Shown piece by piece: positions 17,542 to 27,271 of a DNA stretch of 38,837 bases; the stretch's first letter is position 1, and each line of letters starts with the position of its first letter. A program made the translations under genes and the position numbers. The DNA is from an uncultured Gammaproteobacteria bacterium (lineage in GTDB: Bacteria > Pseudomonadota > Gammaproteobacteria > Pseudomonadales > Pseudohongiellaceae): positions 1 to 38,837 of the forward strand of contig CALEJT010000055.1 of NCBI GenBank assembly GCA_937898685.1. The letters are read 5' to 3'. The notes under the pieces are model-generated. The model made no database searches and was not told the origin of the DNA. It worked only from the letters and a program-made list of their open reading frames with translations.

Positions 17542-19932
17542 TTACTCCTCTCTCATGGCCAGTTCGGACTGGGCCTTCTGGTTCATCGTAAAGGCCGGAC
17601 TTTGGATGACACCCATCAGTACTGCAGAGAATCGGTAGTCTTCCTTGGCAGCCTCACGCGTGATCGCACGAAGCATCGGCATGTCTTCATATTCGAGACC
17701 ACGGCCGATGGCGTAGGTCAGCAATTTCTCAACCATGCCCTGAACGAACAGGTGGCTGCGGCGCAGAGTGAGCTGACGCAGGCTTTCCAGGCCGTCCAGA
17801 TAGGTGCCATCGGTGATGTAACCCGTTGGGTCGACCGGCAGGCCGGAATCCTGCTCGCGCCACTGACCTACTGCGTCGAAGTTCTCCATGGCGAAGCCCA
17901 TGGGTTCGAACATCTTGTGGCAGGTAGCGCAGCTCGGGTTCGTACGGTGCTGCTCCAAACGGGCACGCAGCGTCTTCGGACCTTCACCTGGTTTCGGAGT
18001 CAGGTCGGTCTCAACACCGGGCGGCGGATCAGGCGGGCTCATGTTCAGGAAGGTTTCGAGGAACCACTTGCCGCGCTTGATCGGCGAAGTACGGGACGCC
18101 TCGGAGGTAACCGTCAGGAGAGCACCCTTACCGAGCAGACCACGACGCACTTCCAAATCTCCGGTCAGCTCCACGCGACGGAACTGTTCACCGTAGACGT
18201 TCGGAATGCCGTAGTGCTTGGCAAGACGCTCGTTCACGAAGGTGTAATCGGCGGTCAGCATGTCCAGAACACTGCGATCTTCCTGGATGATGCTGGTGAA
18301 GAAGAGCTCGATCTCTTCGCGGAAGGCATCACGCAGCGTGCTGTCGAAATCGGGGAAGAGCTCCACGATCGGCTCACTGGCAGCCATACCACGAACGTTC
18401 AGCCACTGACCGGTGAAGTTCTCGATGAAGGACTCAGCGCGCGGGTCGTTCAGCATGCGCTTGACTTGTTTCTCGAGCACTTCGGGATCATGCAGTTTTT
18501 CTGCAGTGGCGAGCTGAATCAGTTCTGCATCCGGAATGCTGCTCCAGAGGAAGAACGACAGACGCGAGGCAAGCTCGAGATCGCTGATGCGGTACGGCTC
18601 GCCTTCGGCAACCTGCTGCGATTCGATCTCAGAACGATAGATGAACTCGGGATCTACCAGGATGCGCTGAATGATGGCCTCGACACCGTAGTCGAAGCTG
18701 CCACCCTCTTCGCGGCCAGCACGGAAGAACTCCATCATCACGTCGATGTCGGAATCCACTGCCGGGCGACGGAAGGCCTGACTGACGAGAGTCGTAGCGA
18801 TCTGACGTGCGCAGTTGAGCTCGTCGTTAACGCTCTGCGGATAGCATTCGAAGATCTTGTCACGGCTCTGTTTGGCAGTGGCCGGAGCACCGTTGTACGG
18901 ACCTTCGATGAATACCTGACCTACGTGCGGATAGAAGGTGTAACCCGAAATCGCACCCGGCGAGTTCATGGTACGCACGAAGGACTTGTTCAGACCGGTG
19001 TCGGGCAAGTCGCTGGTTGCGAGGAAGGTGACACCAATGCGATGGAAGCCAGCTTTGATCGGAATCGCAGGCGTACGGCCACCGTCACTCTGCTTGTTAC
19101 CGATTTCGCTGTCCCAGTCGTACAGGTAGACACGCTCACCGTCGACGGTGACTTCGAGTTTCTCACCGCGAACGTTACCGAGTACGGCGGTGAAGTAACC
19201 GGTCATACCTTTGACGGTGAAGATGTACTCACCATCGGCCGGGAATTCGTGTTCGATCAACATGCCGCCGCGAGTACCGAAGGGCAGACCCGGGATATGG
19301 CCGTTCTGCGAGGTATCGACCGGAACGTCGAATACGGCCAGCGTGGGAGCGGTTTCGGTACCTACTGCGAGGCGAGCAATGTTACCGGCGGCGGAAAGAT
19401 AGGCTTCCATCAGTGCCGGAGAAGTGGTCAGGGTGCCAGCCATGTTGTCGAAGCCATAGCTGGAGTCATCCGGCGGGAGGAACTTGGTGGCATCGATGTT
19501 CAATGCCAAGAGGTCGCGCACGGCGTTGGTGTATTCGGCACGGTTCAGACGATGCAAACCGGGTGCTGGGAGATGAAGACCTTTTTCAGCGGCGCGGGTG
19601 TCGATGGCGTTTTCCAGGCTTGCAGCCATTTTGTCCAACACTGCGGGTTCCGGACGAGGCTCACCTTCAGGTGGCATCATGCCGGCGCGCAGACGTTTGA
19701 TCACCTTCTCACCGATCTCGGCCATGTCGGCAATGTTGTGGGGGCCCACCCCTTCGAGATCGATACCGCCAGCGTAGTCGTCGAAATTGTGACACTTGGT
19801 GCAGTACTCAGTGAGCAACGCTCCAGTGTCCACCTCTGCATTCTGGGCAAAGGCAAACGGAGTACAGATGGCCATGCCTCCTAAGATAGCGAAGGCACGC
19901 GGTAGTGCTTTGAGTGCGGTTGATCGGCCCAT
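17542..19932 (-). CDS. DUF1592-type multidomain cytochrome-like protein (cluster B)
   Basis: The 796-residue protein has a Sec signal peptide cut after PFAFA, with no lipobox, so unlike the cluster A copy it should be soluble in the periplasm. Domains in order are: haem c-like CTKCH (44-48) with RAGMMPPEGEP downstream; DUF1587 (HRLNRAEYTNAVRDLL); a beta-rich middle with VTVDGERVYLYD, possibly carbohydrate-binding-like; DUF1595 (CARQIATTLVSQAFRRP); DUF1592 (ELASRLSFFLWSSIPD); DUF1588 with CATCH; and DUF1585 (LLTYAIGRGLEYEDMP). AGGA lies five bases before the ATG. It is the first gene of cluster B, five bases from DUF1552. The role is probably electron transfer coupled to an unknown oxidation. 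Confidence 0.9.
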   Translation of the reverse strand: MGRSTALKALPRAFAILGGMAICTPFAFAQNAEVDTGALLTEYCTKCHNFDDYAGGIDLEGVGPHNIADMAEIGEKVIKRLRAGMMPPEGEPRPEPAVLDKMAASLENAIDTRAAEKGLHLPAPGLHRLNRAEYTNAVRDLLALNIDATKFLPPDDSSYGFDNMAGTLTTSPALMEAYLSAAGNIARLAVGTETAPTLAVFDVPVDTSQNGHIPGLPFGTRGGMLIEHEFPADGEYIFTVKGMTGYFTAVLGNVRGEKLEVTVDGERVYLYDWDSEIGNKQSDGGRTPAIPIKAGFHRIGVTFLATSDLPDTGLNKSFVRTMNSPGAISGYTFYPHVGQVFIEGPYNGAPATAKQSRDKIFECYPQSVNDELNCARQIATTLVSQAFRRPAVDSDIDVMMEFFRAGREEGGSFDYGVEAIIQRILVDPEFIYRSEIESQQVAEGEPYRISDLELASRLSFFLWSSIPDAELIQLATAEKLHDPEVLEKQVKRMLNDPRAESFIENFTGQWLNVRGMAASEPIVELFPDFDSTLRDAFREEIELFFTSIIQEDRSVLDMLTADYTFVNERLAKHYGIPNVYGEQFRRVELTGDLEVRRGLLGKGALLTVTSEASRTSPIKRGKWFLETFLNMSPPDPPPGVETDLTPKPGEGPKTLRARLEQHRTNPSCATCHKMFEPMGFAMENFDAVGQWREQDSGLPVDPTGYITDGTYLDGLESLRQLTLRRSHLFVQGMVEKLLTYAIGRGLEYEDMPMLRAITREAAKEDYRFSAVLMGVIQSPAFTMNQKAQSELAMREE

Positions 19933-20080
19933 AATGTTCCTGCCTAGTGATAGCTTGTCAGCATCAGGATTTTATAAGCGGGCGGGAACGGCCGACGAAC
20001 GCACGATTCGGCACTATCCCCTTTTGAAATCCCCTTTCCCCTCTATCAAGGGTCGACAGAGCATAGACCGATCGACAATG

Positions 20081-20107
20081 CGGGTCCAGCCGGGTCCAGC
20101 TCTGGAC
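20081..20107. repeat. Tandem 10-base repeat merging into a dyad, operator-like
   Basis: CGGGTCCAGC occurs twice in direct succession (20081-20100). The second copy is completed by TCTGGAC into the dyad GTCCAG-CT-CTGGAC (20094-20107). The site lies about 150 bases upstream of the first gene of cluster B. Its symmetry suits a dimeric regulator, but no regulator is known. Confidence 0.45.
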
Positions 20108-20728
20108 AAACTATTCCATCGTTTTTACTAATTTGGTGCAAAGCCCTCTCCGAATGTGGCCGTTTTTCAAGAATCCACGTCGAAAAATCAAGCGCCACAG
20201 CACTAAACGACCGATAAATTTTCCTTTCATTTCAAAACCTTGCTTGGCAATATCCGCCCGCCCGTTCCAATCTGCCCTATACGCGCGCACTGCCGTCAAA
20301 AAAGTGGCCGTTTCCATATATAAAAAGTGGGTGGAACAACTGGTGAAGCATCCCCTCACGAGAGCAAAGCCCCTTGACAGCCCGAGATGGGATGTTCAAC
20401 CCGGAACGGTCACATCGGGGCCCAAAGTGCACTCAGCCCCACCCCCTGGCGCGAATGGACCGCAGTTTGGGGAGGAACCGACCCCATACGACACGAGCGC
20501 AGCGCAGGACTCGCGCCGCTCGGGCCGCAATCAGGCGAGATTCATTTCTACCGATGAGGCACAGCAGTTATTGAACATAGAATCCAATACTGCGACGACC
20601 GCCCCACACCGCGTAATGTTCTCGTAAATTCCAGAGATCAACTCTGCGTACACACGCGATGCACATCAGTAATTTCCGGCGCAGATCCCTCTGGAAACTG
20701 CGGGCGATCCGCCGTAAGTATGGAGCAC

Positions 20729-20753
20729 GCCAGCGACCCGATGGATCGCTGGC
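20729..20753 (-). terminator. Hairpin downstream of the molybdenum hydroxylase gene
   Basis: GCCAGCGA (20729-20736) pairs perfectly with TCGCTGGC (20746-20753) around a nine-base loop, about 40 bases after the stop of the minus-strand gene ending at 20794. No T run follows on the minus strand, so intrinsic termination is uncertain. Confidence 0.4.
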
Positions 20754-20793
20754 AGCAAGAAGATAGGGACTACAAAACAGTTTCAGCGCCGGC

Positions 20794-23112
20794 TTACACC
20801 AGGGTGTAACCGAGTTCGGACAGCGGCAGCTTTCTGATGCGCTCACCGGTGGCAGCGAAGATGGCATTGGTTATGGCCGGGACGATCGGCGGCATGCCGG
20901 GCTCGCCCGCGCCAGTCGGTGGAGTGTTCGGATCTTCCAGGAACACCACCTCTAATTCCGGCGTCTGGGGCATGCGCAGAAGCGGATATTGGTGGAAATT
21001 GCGCTGCTGAATAACGCCATTCTCGAAGGTGATCTTGGCGTTGAAGACCTGACTCAAGCCATCGAGCACACTGCCTTCCATCTGGCTCTCGGCGGAGCTG
21101 CGGTTGTGGATGAAGCCGATGTCGACCGCCACCCACACCTTGTGCACCTTCACCTGCTTGTTGGCATTGACGCTGACCTCGGCCACCTGAGCCACATAGC
21201 CGGCATGGCAGAAGTAGAAGGCCAGGCCGAGTGCATGCTCCGGCGGCAAGGTGCGACTACCCCAGCCCGCCTGTTCGGTCACAGCGCGAATCACACCAGC
21301 GGCGCGTCCCGTATGCAGCGACTGTGGCGACTCCGGATTCGTGAAACGTGGCTCACCCAGGGTCTCGAGCAGAAAATCGCGATGATCCTTGCCCGCCGCG
21401 ACGGCCAGCTCATGCAGGAAGCTTTGGTAGACATAAGCCAAGGCATTCGAACCTGGTGCACGCATCGGGCCCGTGGGAATCGCCACGTTGAACATGGTCT
21501 GCGAAATCTTCACGTTCGGCACGACGTCGCCGGGGAAGGTCTCTGGATCGAGGTTGGCGAAGGAAATCGGCTGCTCCCCATCGGCGGTGAAGGTGATGAA
21601 GTGATCCTGCCAGGCAGTGAGGCGCCCATTGGCATCGAGCGCCCCCTTGTAGGAGTGGAAACCACCGGCTCGGAAATAATCGAAGCTCATATCGTCTTCG
21701 CGCGTCCAAGTGAGCTGCACCGGCACGCCGGGAATGCGACTCGCGATCATCGCGGCCTCGTAGACGAAGTCGTTGGCCAATTTGCGACCGAAGCCGCCAC
21801 CGATACGCGTCTGATGCACGACGGCCTTCTCTGCCGGCAAACCCAGACGCGCGGCGAGACCGGATTCGGCCCCCTGCGGTGCCTGACTCGGCGCCCACAC
21901 TTCGATGCTGTCGCCGTGAAAAAGTGCCGTGCAGTTCTCCGGCTCGAGCGGCGAATGCGAGACATAGGGATATTCGTAGAAGGCTTCCACCACCTTCGCA
22001 GCATCACGGAAGGCAGCGGCAACATCACCGGTGCTCTTGAGTTCCATCGGCCCATCCTGCTGCGCGATGGCCTTGGCCTGCTCGACCCACTCCGACCACG
22101 AGGAGCTTTCGGCGTTGGTGTAATCCCACTCCACTTCCAGTTCGCGCTTGGCCTTGATCGCTGCCCACGTATTGCGTGCCACGATCGCCACTCCGCCGAA
22201 ATGCGCACCGCTGCCGAGATCGAAAAGCTTGGCATCGCCATAGGGTTCGACGATGAAGGCTGCGAGCACTCCCGGCATGCGCGTGATGTGTTCTTCATTG
22301 AACGATACCGGCACACCGCCGATGCGCGGACAACGCGTAAAGGTGGCGAACACCATGCCCGGCATGCGCGTGTCCATGCCGAACAGCGGGCGACCACGCA
22401 CGATATCCGGGTTGTCGACACCACTGATGCGTTTGCCCATCAGCGTGAATTCACCTTGCTGCTTGAGCGTGAGCGAATCCGGATCGGGAACCGGCAAGGT
22501 CGCAGCCAGCGCCGCGAATTCTCCATAGGACCATTCGCGACCGGTCGCAGCATGACGCACCTTGGTATTGCCGGTGCTCAGTTCTTCGCGCGGAATGTTG
22601 AGCTGCTGAGCAGCCGCGTCGAGGATCATGGCACGCGCGGTGGCGCCGGCCTGACGCATCGCCATCCAGTTCATCGGCGTGGAGAAGGAGCCACCGGCAA
22701 ACTGCGTGCCGTAACGCTCGATGTCGATGTCGGCCTGCAGCACGTCGACGTCTTCCCACGCGCAGTCCAACTCATCGGCAATGATCAATGGCAGACCAGT
22801 CTTGATGCCCTGCCCGCATTCGGGGTTCTTCGAAAAGATGTTGACGCGCCCATCGGGGCGAATCTGCACGTAGGGACTGAATTCTATGGCTTCGCTCGCC
22901 TGTGCTTGAGCGTCCTGCGCGACGGCCTTGCGACTACCGCCCACGGCAAGACCGAGCACCAGACCACCGCCGGCGAAACCGGAAAGACGGAAGAACTGGC
23001 GTCGACTGAGCGGAGGCAAACTGGGTGGAGCTTCAACCGTGCCCAATCTGACCAGCTCTTTGCTGAGCTGAGTGAAATCCTGGATCCGACCGGTGCTGTT
23101 TCGTGTGGTCAT
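20794..23112 (-). CDS. Tat-exported molybdopterin-binding hydroxylase large subunit (isoquinoline 1-oxidoreductase beta-like)
   Basis: This 772-residue protein belongs to the xanthine dehydrogenase family, in the exported branch resembling isoquinoline 1-oxidoreductase beta subunit. It has a Tat signal (LSRRQFFRLSGF), MoCo-domain landmarks (NPECGQGIKTGLP, RIGGGFGRKL, MRAPGSNALAYVYQSF) and GAGEPGMPP near the C terminus, which carries the Glu expected to be the catalytic base. It would hydroxylate an aldehyde or N-heteroaromatic substrate in the periplasm. The usual partner, a small 2Fe-2S subunit, is not encoded nearby, nor is a cytochrome subunit. I chose the ATG at 23112 because AGGAG lies six bases upstream; a further upstream ATG at 23205 adds a non-signal-like leader. 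Confidence 0.87.
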   Translation of the reverse strand: MTTRNSTGRIQDFTQLSKELVRLGTVEAPPSLPPLSRRQFFRLSGFAGGGLVLGLAVGGSRKAVAQDAQAQASEAIEFSPYVQIRPDGRVNIFSKNPECGQGIKTGLPLIIADELDCAWEDVDVLQADIDIERYGTQFAGGSFSTPMNWMAMRQAGATARAMILDAAAQQLNIPREELSTGNTKVRHAATGREWSYGEFAALAATLPVPDPDSLTLKQQGEFTLMGKRISGVDNPDIVRGRPLFGMDTRMPGMVFATFTRCPRIGGVPVSFNEEHITRMPGVLAAFIVEPYGDAKLFDLGSGAHFGGVAIVARNTWAAIKAKRELEVEWDYTNAESSSWSEWVEQAKAIAQQDGPMELKSTGDVAAAFRDAAKVVEAFYEYPYVSHSPLEPENCTALFHGDSIEVWAPSQAPQGAESGLAARLGLPAEKAVVHQTRIGGGFGRKLANDFVYEAAMIASRIPGVPVQLTWTREDDMSFDYFRAGGFHSYKGALDANGRLTAWQDHFITFTADGEQPISFANLDPETFPGDVVPNVKISQTMFNVAIPTGPMRAPGSNALAYVYQSFLHELAVAAGKDHRDFLLETLGEPRFTNPESPQSLHTGRAAGVIRAVTEQAGWGSRTLPPEHALGLAFYFCHAGYVAQVAEVSVNANKQVKVHKVWVAVDIGFIHNRSSAESQMEGSVLDGLSQVFNAKITFENGVIQQRNFHQYPLLRMPQTPELEVVFLEDPNTPPTGAGEPGMPPIVPAITNAIFAATGERIRKLPLSELGYTLV

Positions 23113-23199
23113 GGCTTTCTCCTGCGCGTCGCGCCGCAAAGAAGGGCATTCTCTGCCTAGATGGCCTTGCAAACAATCCCATTGGCCGTGGCAGTGCCC

Positions 23200-23228
23200 T
23201 TGCAAGCTTCCCCTTAATTCATTACGGT
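23200..23228 (+). promoter_or_regulatory. Likely promoter of the thiamine operon
   Basis: TTGCAA (23200-23205) and TACGGT (23223-23228) are separated by 17 bases. Transcription would begin near 23235, exactly where the first stem of the TPP riboswitch starts. The -35 box is good and the -10 box weak, so support comes mainly from the spacing. Confidence 0.45.
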
Positions 23229-23235
23229 TGCCGAA

Positions 23236-23318
23236 CTTCTTGTCGGGGTGCCTTCTAGCAAGGCTGAGAGATCACCCGTGGAACCTGTTGGGGTAATACC
23301 TGCGTAGGGAACAAGAAC
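23236..23318 (+). ncRNA. TPP riboswitch aptamer (THI element)
   Basis: The conserved core of the thiamine pyrophosphate riboswitch is plain: GGGGTGCC, then GGCTGAGAGATCACCC, GAACCTG, and the terminal TACCTGCGTAGGGA. The closing stem P1 is formed by TTCTTGT (23237-23243) and ACAAGAA (23311-23317). It precedes thiC by 140 bases and should lower expression of the whole operon when TPP is plentiful. Confidence 0.96.
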
Positions 23319-23388
23319 GGCGTTCCGCCGCTTTCGTCACTGCTCATCTCGCAATCACGACGTTCCGCCACTTCGCTGGCGCGTGATT
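23318..23388 (+). promoter_or_regulatory. Expression platform hairpins between TPP aptamer and thiC
   Basis: Two hairpins follow the aptamer. CGGCG-TTC-CGCCG (23318-23330) begins at the last bases of the aptamer and is followed by CTTTCGTC. A longer one pairs AATCACG (23353-23359) with CGTGATT (23382-23388) and contains an inner GCCA/TGGC stem. Neither hides the AGGAGG ribosome site at 23444-23449, so control by transcription stop, perhaps Rho-dependent, is more likely than ribosome-site masking (inference). Confidence 0.45.
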
Positions 23389-23457
23389 CGACCCTTCAGC
23401 CTCCACAGCTCGATGCGCTAGCGGCATCCGGCAGCAACTGCCTAGGAGGCCCAAGTC

Positions 23458-25365
<1,908 letters not shown>

Positions 25366-26472
25366 ATGAACATCGGGATCGTCGGCGCAGGTTTGGTTGG
25401 ACGCTTGCTCGCCTGGCGCCTCCTGCGCGCAGGCCACGGCGTGAGCCTGTTCGACCAGGATGATGGCTCCGGCCAACAAGCGGCGGGCTTCATCGCCGCG
25501 GCCATGCTGGCGCCTTATAGCGAGACGGTGGGCACTGGCCATGACCTGCTCGCACCGGGTTTGCAGAGCATTGCACTGTGGCAGGAGTGGCTGAACGAGT
25601 TACACGAAGAAGTTGGTGAGCGCGTTTTCCTGCAACAACGCGGCAGTCTCGTCGTGGCGCATCCGCTCGACCGCAAAGAATTGCAGTGGTTCCAACAAAA
25701 ACTACGGGCACTTGCGAGTGGAGAAATCCAGGACTTTCCCTTGCTCGACCGCCCGACGCTGCGGTCACTCGAACCTGCACTCACTGCCTTCGACGAAGGA
25801 CTCTATCTGCCGCAGGAAGCCTGCCTCGACAACCGCGCGCTCTTCCATGCCCTGACACAGGCCATCACTTGCCATGGGGGTCTTTGGTACCGCGACTGCA
25901 AGGTGCATTCCCTGAGCAATCACTGCATAGAAGCCGAACAGGGAAGCCACCGCTTTGATCTGGTGTGTGACTGTCGCGGCTTCGGCGCGAAGGAACAGTT
26001 GCAAGGCCTGCGTGGCGTACGTGGCGAGCTCTTGTGGGTGCACACGCCGGAAGTTCATCTCAGTCGCCCTATACGCCTGATGCATCCGCGCTATCAACTC
26101 TATATCGCGCCGCGTCCCGATCAGATCTATGTGATCGGCGCCACGGAACTCGAAAGCGAATCGATGACACCTGTCACGGTGCGTTCGGAACTCGAATTAC
26201 TATCGGCGCTCTACAGCGTCCATGAAGGTTTCAGCGAAGCTAGCATTTTGGAAGCACGTAGCCACTGTCGCCCTGCCTTTCCCAACAACTTGCCGCGGCT
26301 CATTGCGGAATCCGGCTTACTTCGCCTCAACGGGCTCTATCGCCACGGCTATCTTCTTGGGCCATTGCTGGTCGAAAGCGCGTTGAATCTCTTGCGCGAC
26401 GAACTGCCGCGACCTCCGATCGAAGTCGTCGGCGATCTCCATGACGCACACAAGGAACCCTCCTATGCATGA
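25366..26472 (+). CDS. thiO: FAD-dependent glycine oxidase-like ThiO
   Basis: The 368-residue protein begins with the FAD-binding Rossmann motif GIVGAGLVGRLLAWRLL, followed by the acidic end of the second strand (SLFDQDDGSG), and ends with the flavoprotein oxidase segment LRLNGLYRHGYLLGP. In thiamine synthesis ThiO oxidises glycine to the imine glyoxylate that ThiG builds into the thiazole. The family is the D-amino-acid-oxidase type DAO fold. The ATG follows the thiC stop with no gap, and the gene overlaps thiG by eight bases, so the genes are coupled. Its assignment as ThiO rather than another DAO-family oxidase rests on this operon setting and the presence of thiG and thiS. Confidence 0.9.
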   Translation: MNIGIVGAGLVGRLLAWRLLRAGHGVSLFDQDDGSGQQAAGFIAAAMLAPYSETVGTGHDLLAPGLQSIALWQEWLNELHEEVGERVFLQQRGSLVVAHPLDRKELQWFQQKLRALASGEIQDFPLLDRPTLRSLEPALTAFDEGLYLPQEACLDNRALFHALTQAITCHGGLWYRDCKVHSLSNHCIEAEQGSHRFDLVCDCRGFGAKEQLQGLRGVRGELLWVHTPEVHLSRPIRLMHPRYQLYIAPRPDQIYVIGATELESESMTPVTVRSELELLSALYSVHEGFSEASILEARSHCRPAFPNNLPRLIAESGLLRLNGLYRHGYLLGPLLVESALNLLRDELPRPPIEVVGDLHDAHKEPSYA

Positions 26473-27271
26473 CACCTGGCAAGCCTATGGCGTCACGCTG
26501 CAAAGCCGATTGCTACTCGGCACCGCGCTCTATCCATCCCCGGAGACGATGCGTGCCGCCGTCATGGCCAGCGGTGCCGAAGTGCTGACGGTATCGCTGC
26601 GCCGTCAGGCACCATCTGCGGGCGGTGGCGACAATCTATGGCGCTACATCGGCGCGCTCGGCAAACGCCTGCTACCCAATACGGCCGGCTGTCATACGGC
26701 ACGCGAAGCCATCACGCTGGCACAGATGGCGCGCGAACTGTTTCAGACCAATTGGATCAAATTGGAAGTCATCGGCGACGACTACAATCTGCAGCCCGAC
26801 CCCTTCCAGTTGGTCGAGGCGGCGAGCGCGTTGGTGAAGGAAGGGTTCGCGGTCTTCCCCTACTGCACGGACGATCTGGTGCTTTGCCAACGGTTAATCG
26901 ACGCCGGTTGTGAAGTATTGATGCCCTGGGGGGCACCAATTGGCACAGGTCAGGGCTTGCTCAACCCTTACGCACTGGAGACACTTCGCACACGCCTGCC
27001 GCAGGTTCCACTCATCATCGATGCTGGCCTTGGAACGCCATCACATGCGGCACAGGCGATGGAGATGGGTTACTCCGCCGTGCTGCTCAATACCGCCGTC
27101 GCACGCGCTGCGGATCCCGTCATGATGGCGGCGGCTTTCAAGTCGGCAGTAGAGGCCGGTCGACTTGGTTTCAGAGCTGGCGCCATGCCCAAGCGCCAGA
27201 CTGCGGTACCCAGCACGCCAGTACTCGGCACCCCGTTCTGGCACGCTGATTTCAAGGAGACAACACCATGA
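26465..27271 (+). CDS. thiG: Thiazole synthase ThiG
   Basis: ThiG condenses deoxyxylulose phosphate, the dehydroglycine from ThiO and the sulfur of ThiS thiocarboxylate into the thiazole phosphate. The 268-residue protein has the expected TIM-barrel motifs: SRLLLGTALYPS, EVLTVSLRR, LPNTAGCHTAREA, then NWIKLEVIGDD with Lys99 as the likely Schiff-base lysine, LMPWGAPIGTGQGLLN and DAGLGTPSHAAQAMEMG. I start at 26465 because AAGGA lies eight bases upstream; an ATG at 26441 would add eight residues deeper inside thiO. The end overlaps the thiD-thiE gene by four bases (ATGA). Confidence 0.95.
   Translation: MHDTWQAYGVTLQSRLLLGTALYPSPETMRAAVMASGAEVLTVSLRRQAPSAGGGDNLWRYIGALGKRLLPNTAGCHTAREAITLAQMARELFQTNWIKLEVIGDDYNLQPDPFQLVEAASALVKEGFAVFPYCTDDLVLCQRLIDAGCEVLMPWGAPIGTGQGLLNPYALETLRTRLPQVPLIIDAGLGTPSHAAQAMEMGYSAVLLNTAVARAADPVMMAAAFKSAVEAGRLGFRAGAMPKRQTAVPSTPVLGTPFWHADFKETTP

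Larger units (their letters stand above)
19933..20793. other. Gene-poor 861-base intergenic region
   Basis: I find no convincing gene here. Open frames at 20111-20359 (minus) and 20133-20627 (plus) lack good ribosome binding sites and give proline- and arginine-rich, family-less translations. The region must hold the promoter of cluster B near its left end, and it shows three kinds of structure: the tandem repeat and dyad at 20081-20107, two copies of GTGGCCGTTT (20156-20165 and 20304-20313), and a hairpin at 20729-20753. Its middle is visibly richer in A and T than the flanking genes. A small RNA or a degraded gene cannot be excluded. Confidence 0.5.

Noticed and set aside
17602..19884. A 760-residue open frame on the plus strand opposite the cluster B DUF1592 gene
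   Set aside because: It mirrors the codon structure of the real gene, has no ribosome site and yields no recognisable domain. The opposite strand has signal peptide, two CXXCH motifs and family landmarks.
20133..20627. A 164-residue plus-strand frame in the long intergenic region
   Set aside because: No good ribosome site, basic and proline-rich composition without a fold, and no family resemblance. It could only be rescued by homologues.
20989..23160. A 723-residue plus-strand frame opposite the molybdenum hydroxylase
   Set aside because: The translation is rich in His and Arg, typical of an antisense shadow, while the minus strand encodes a full enzyme with Tat signal.
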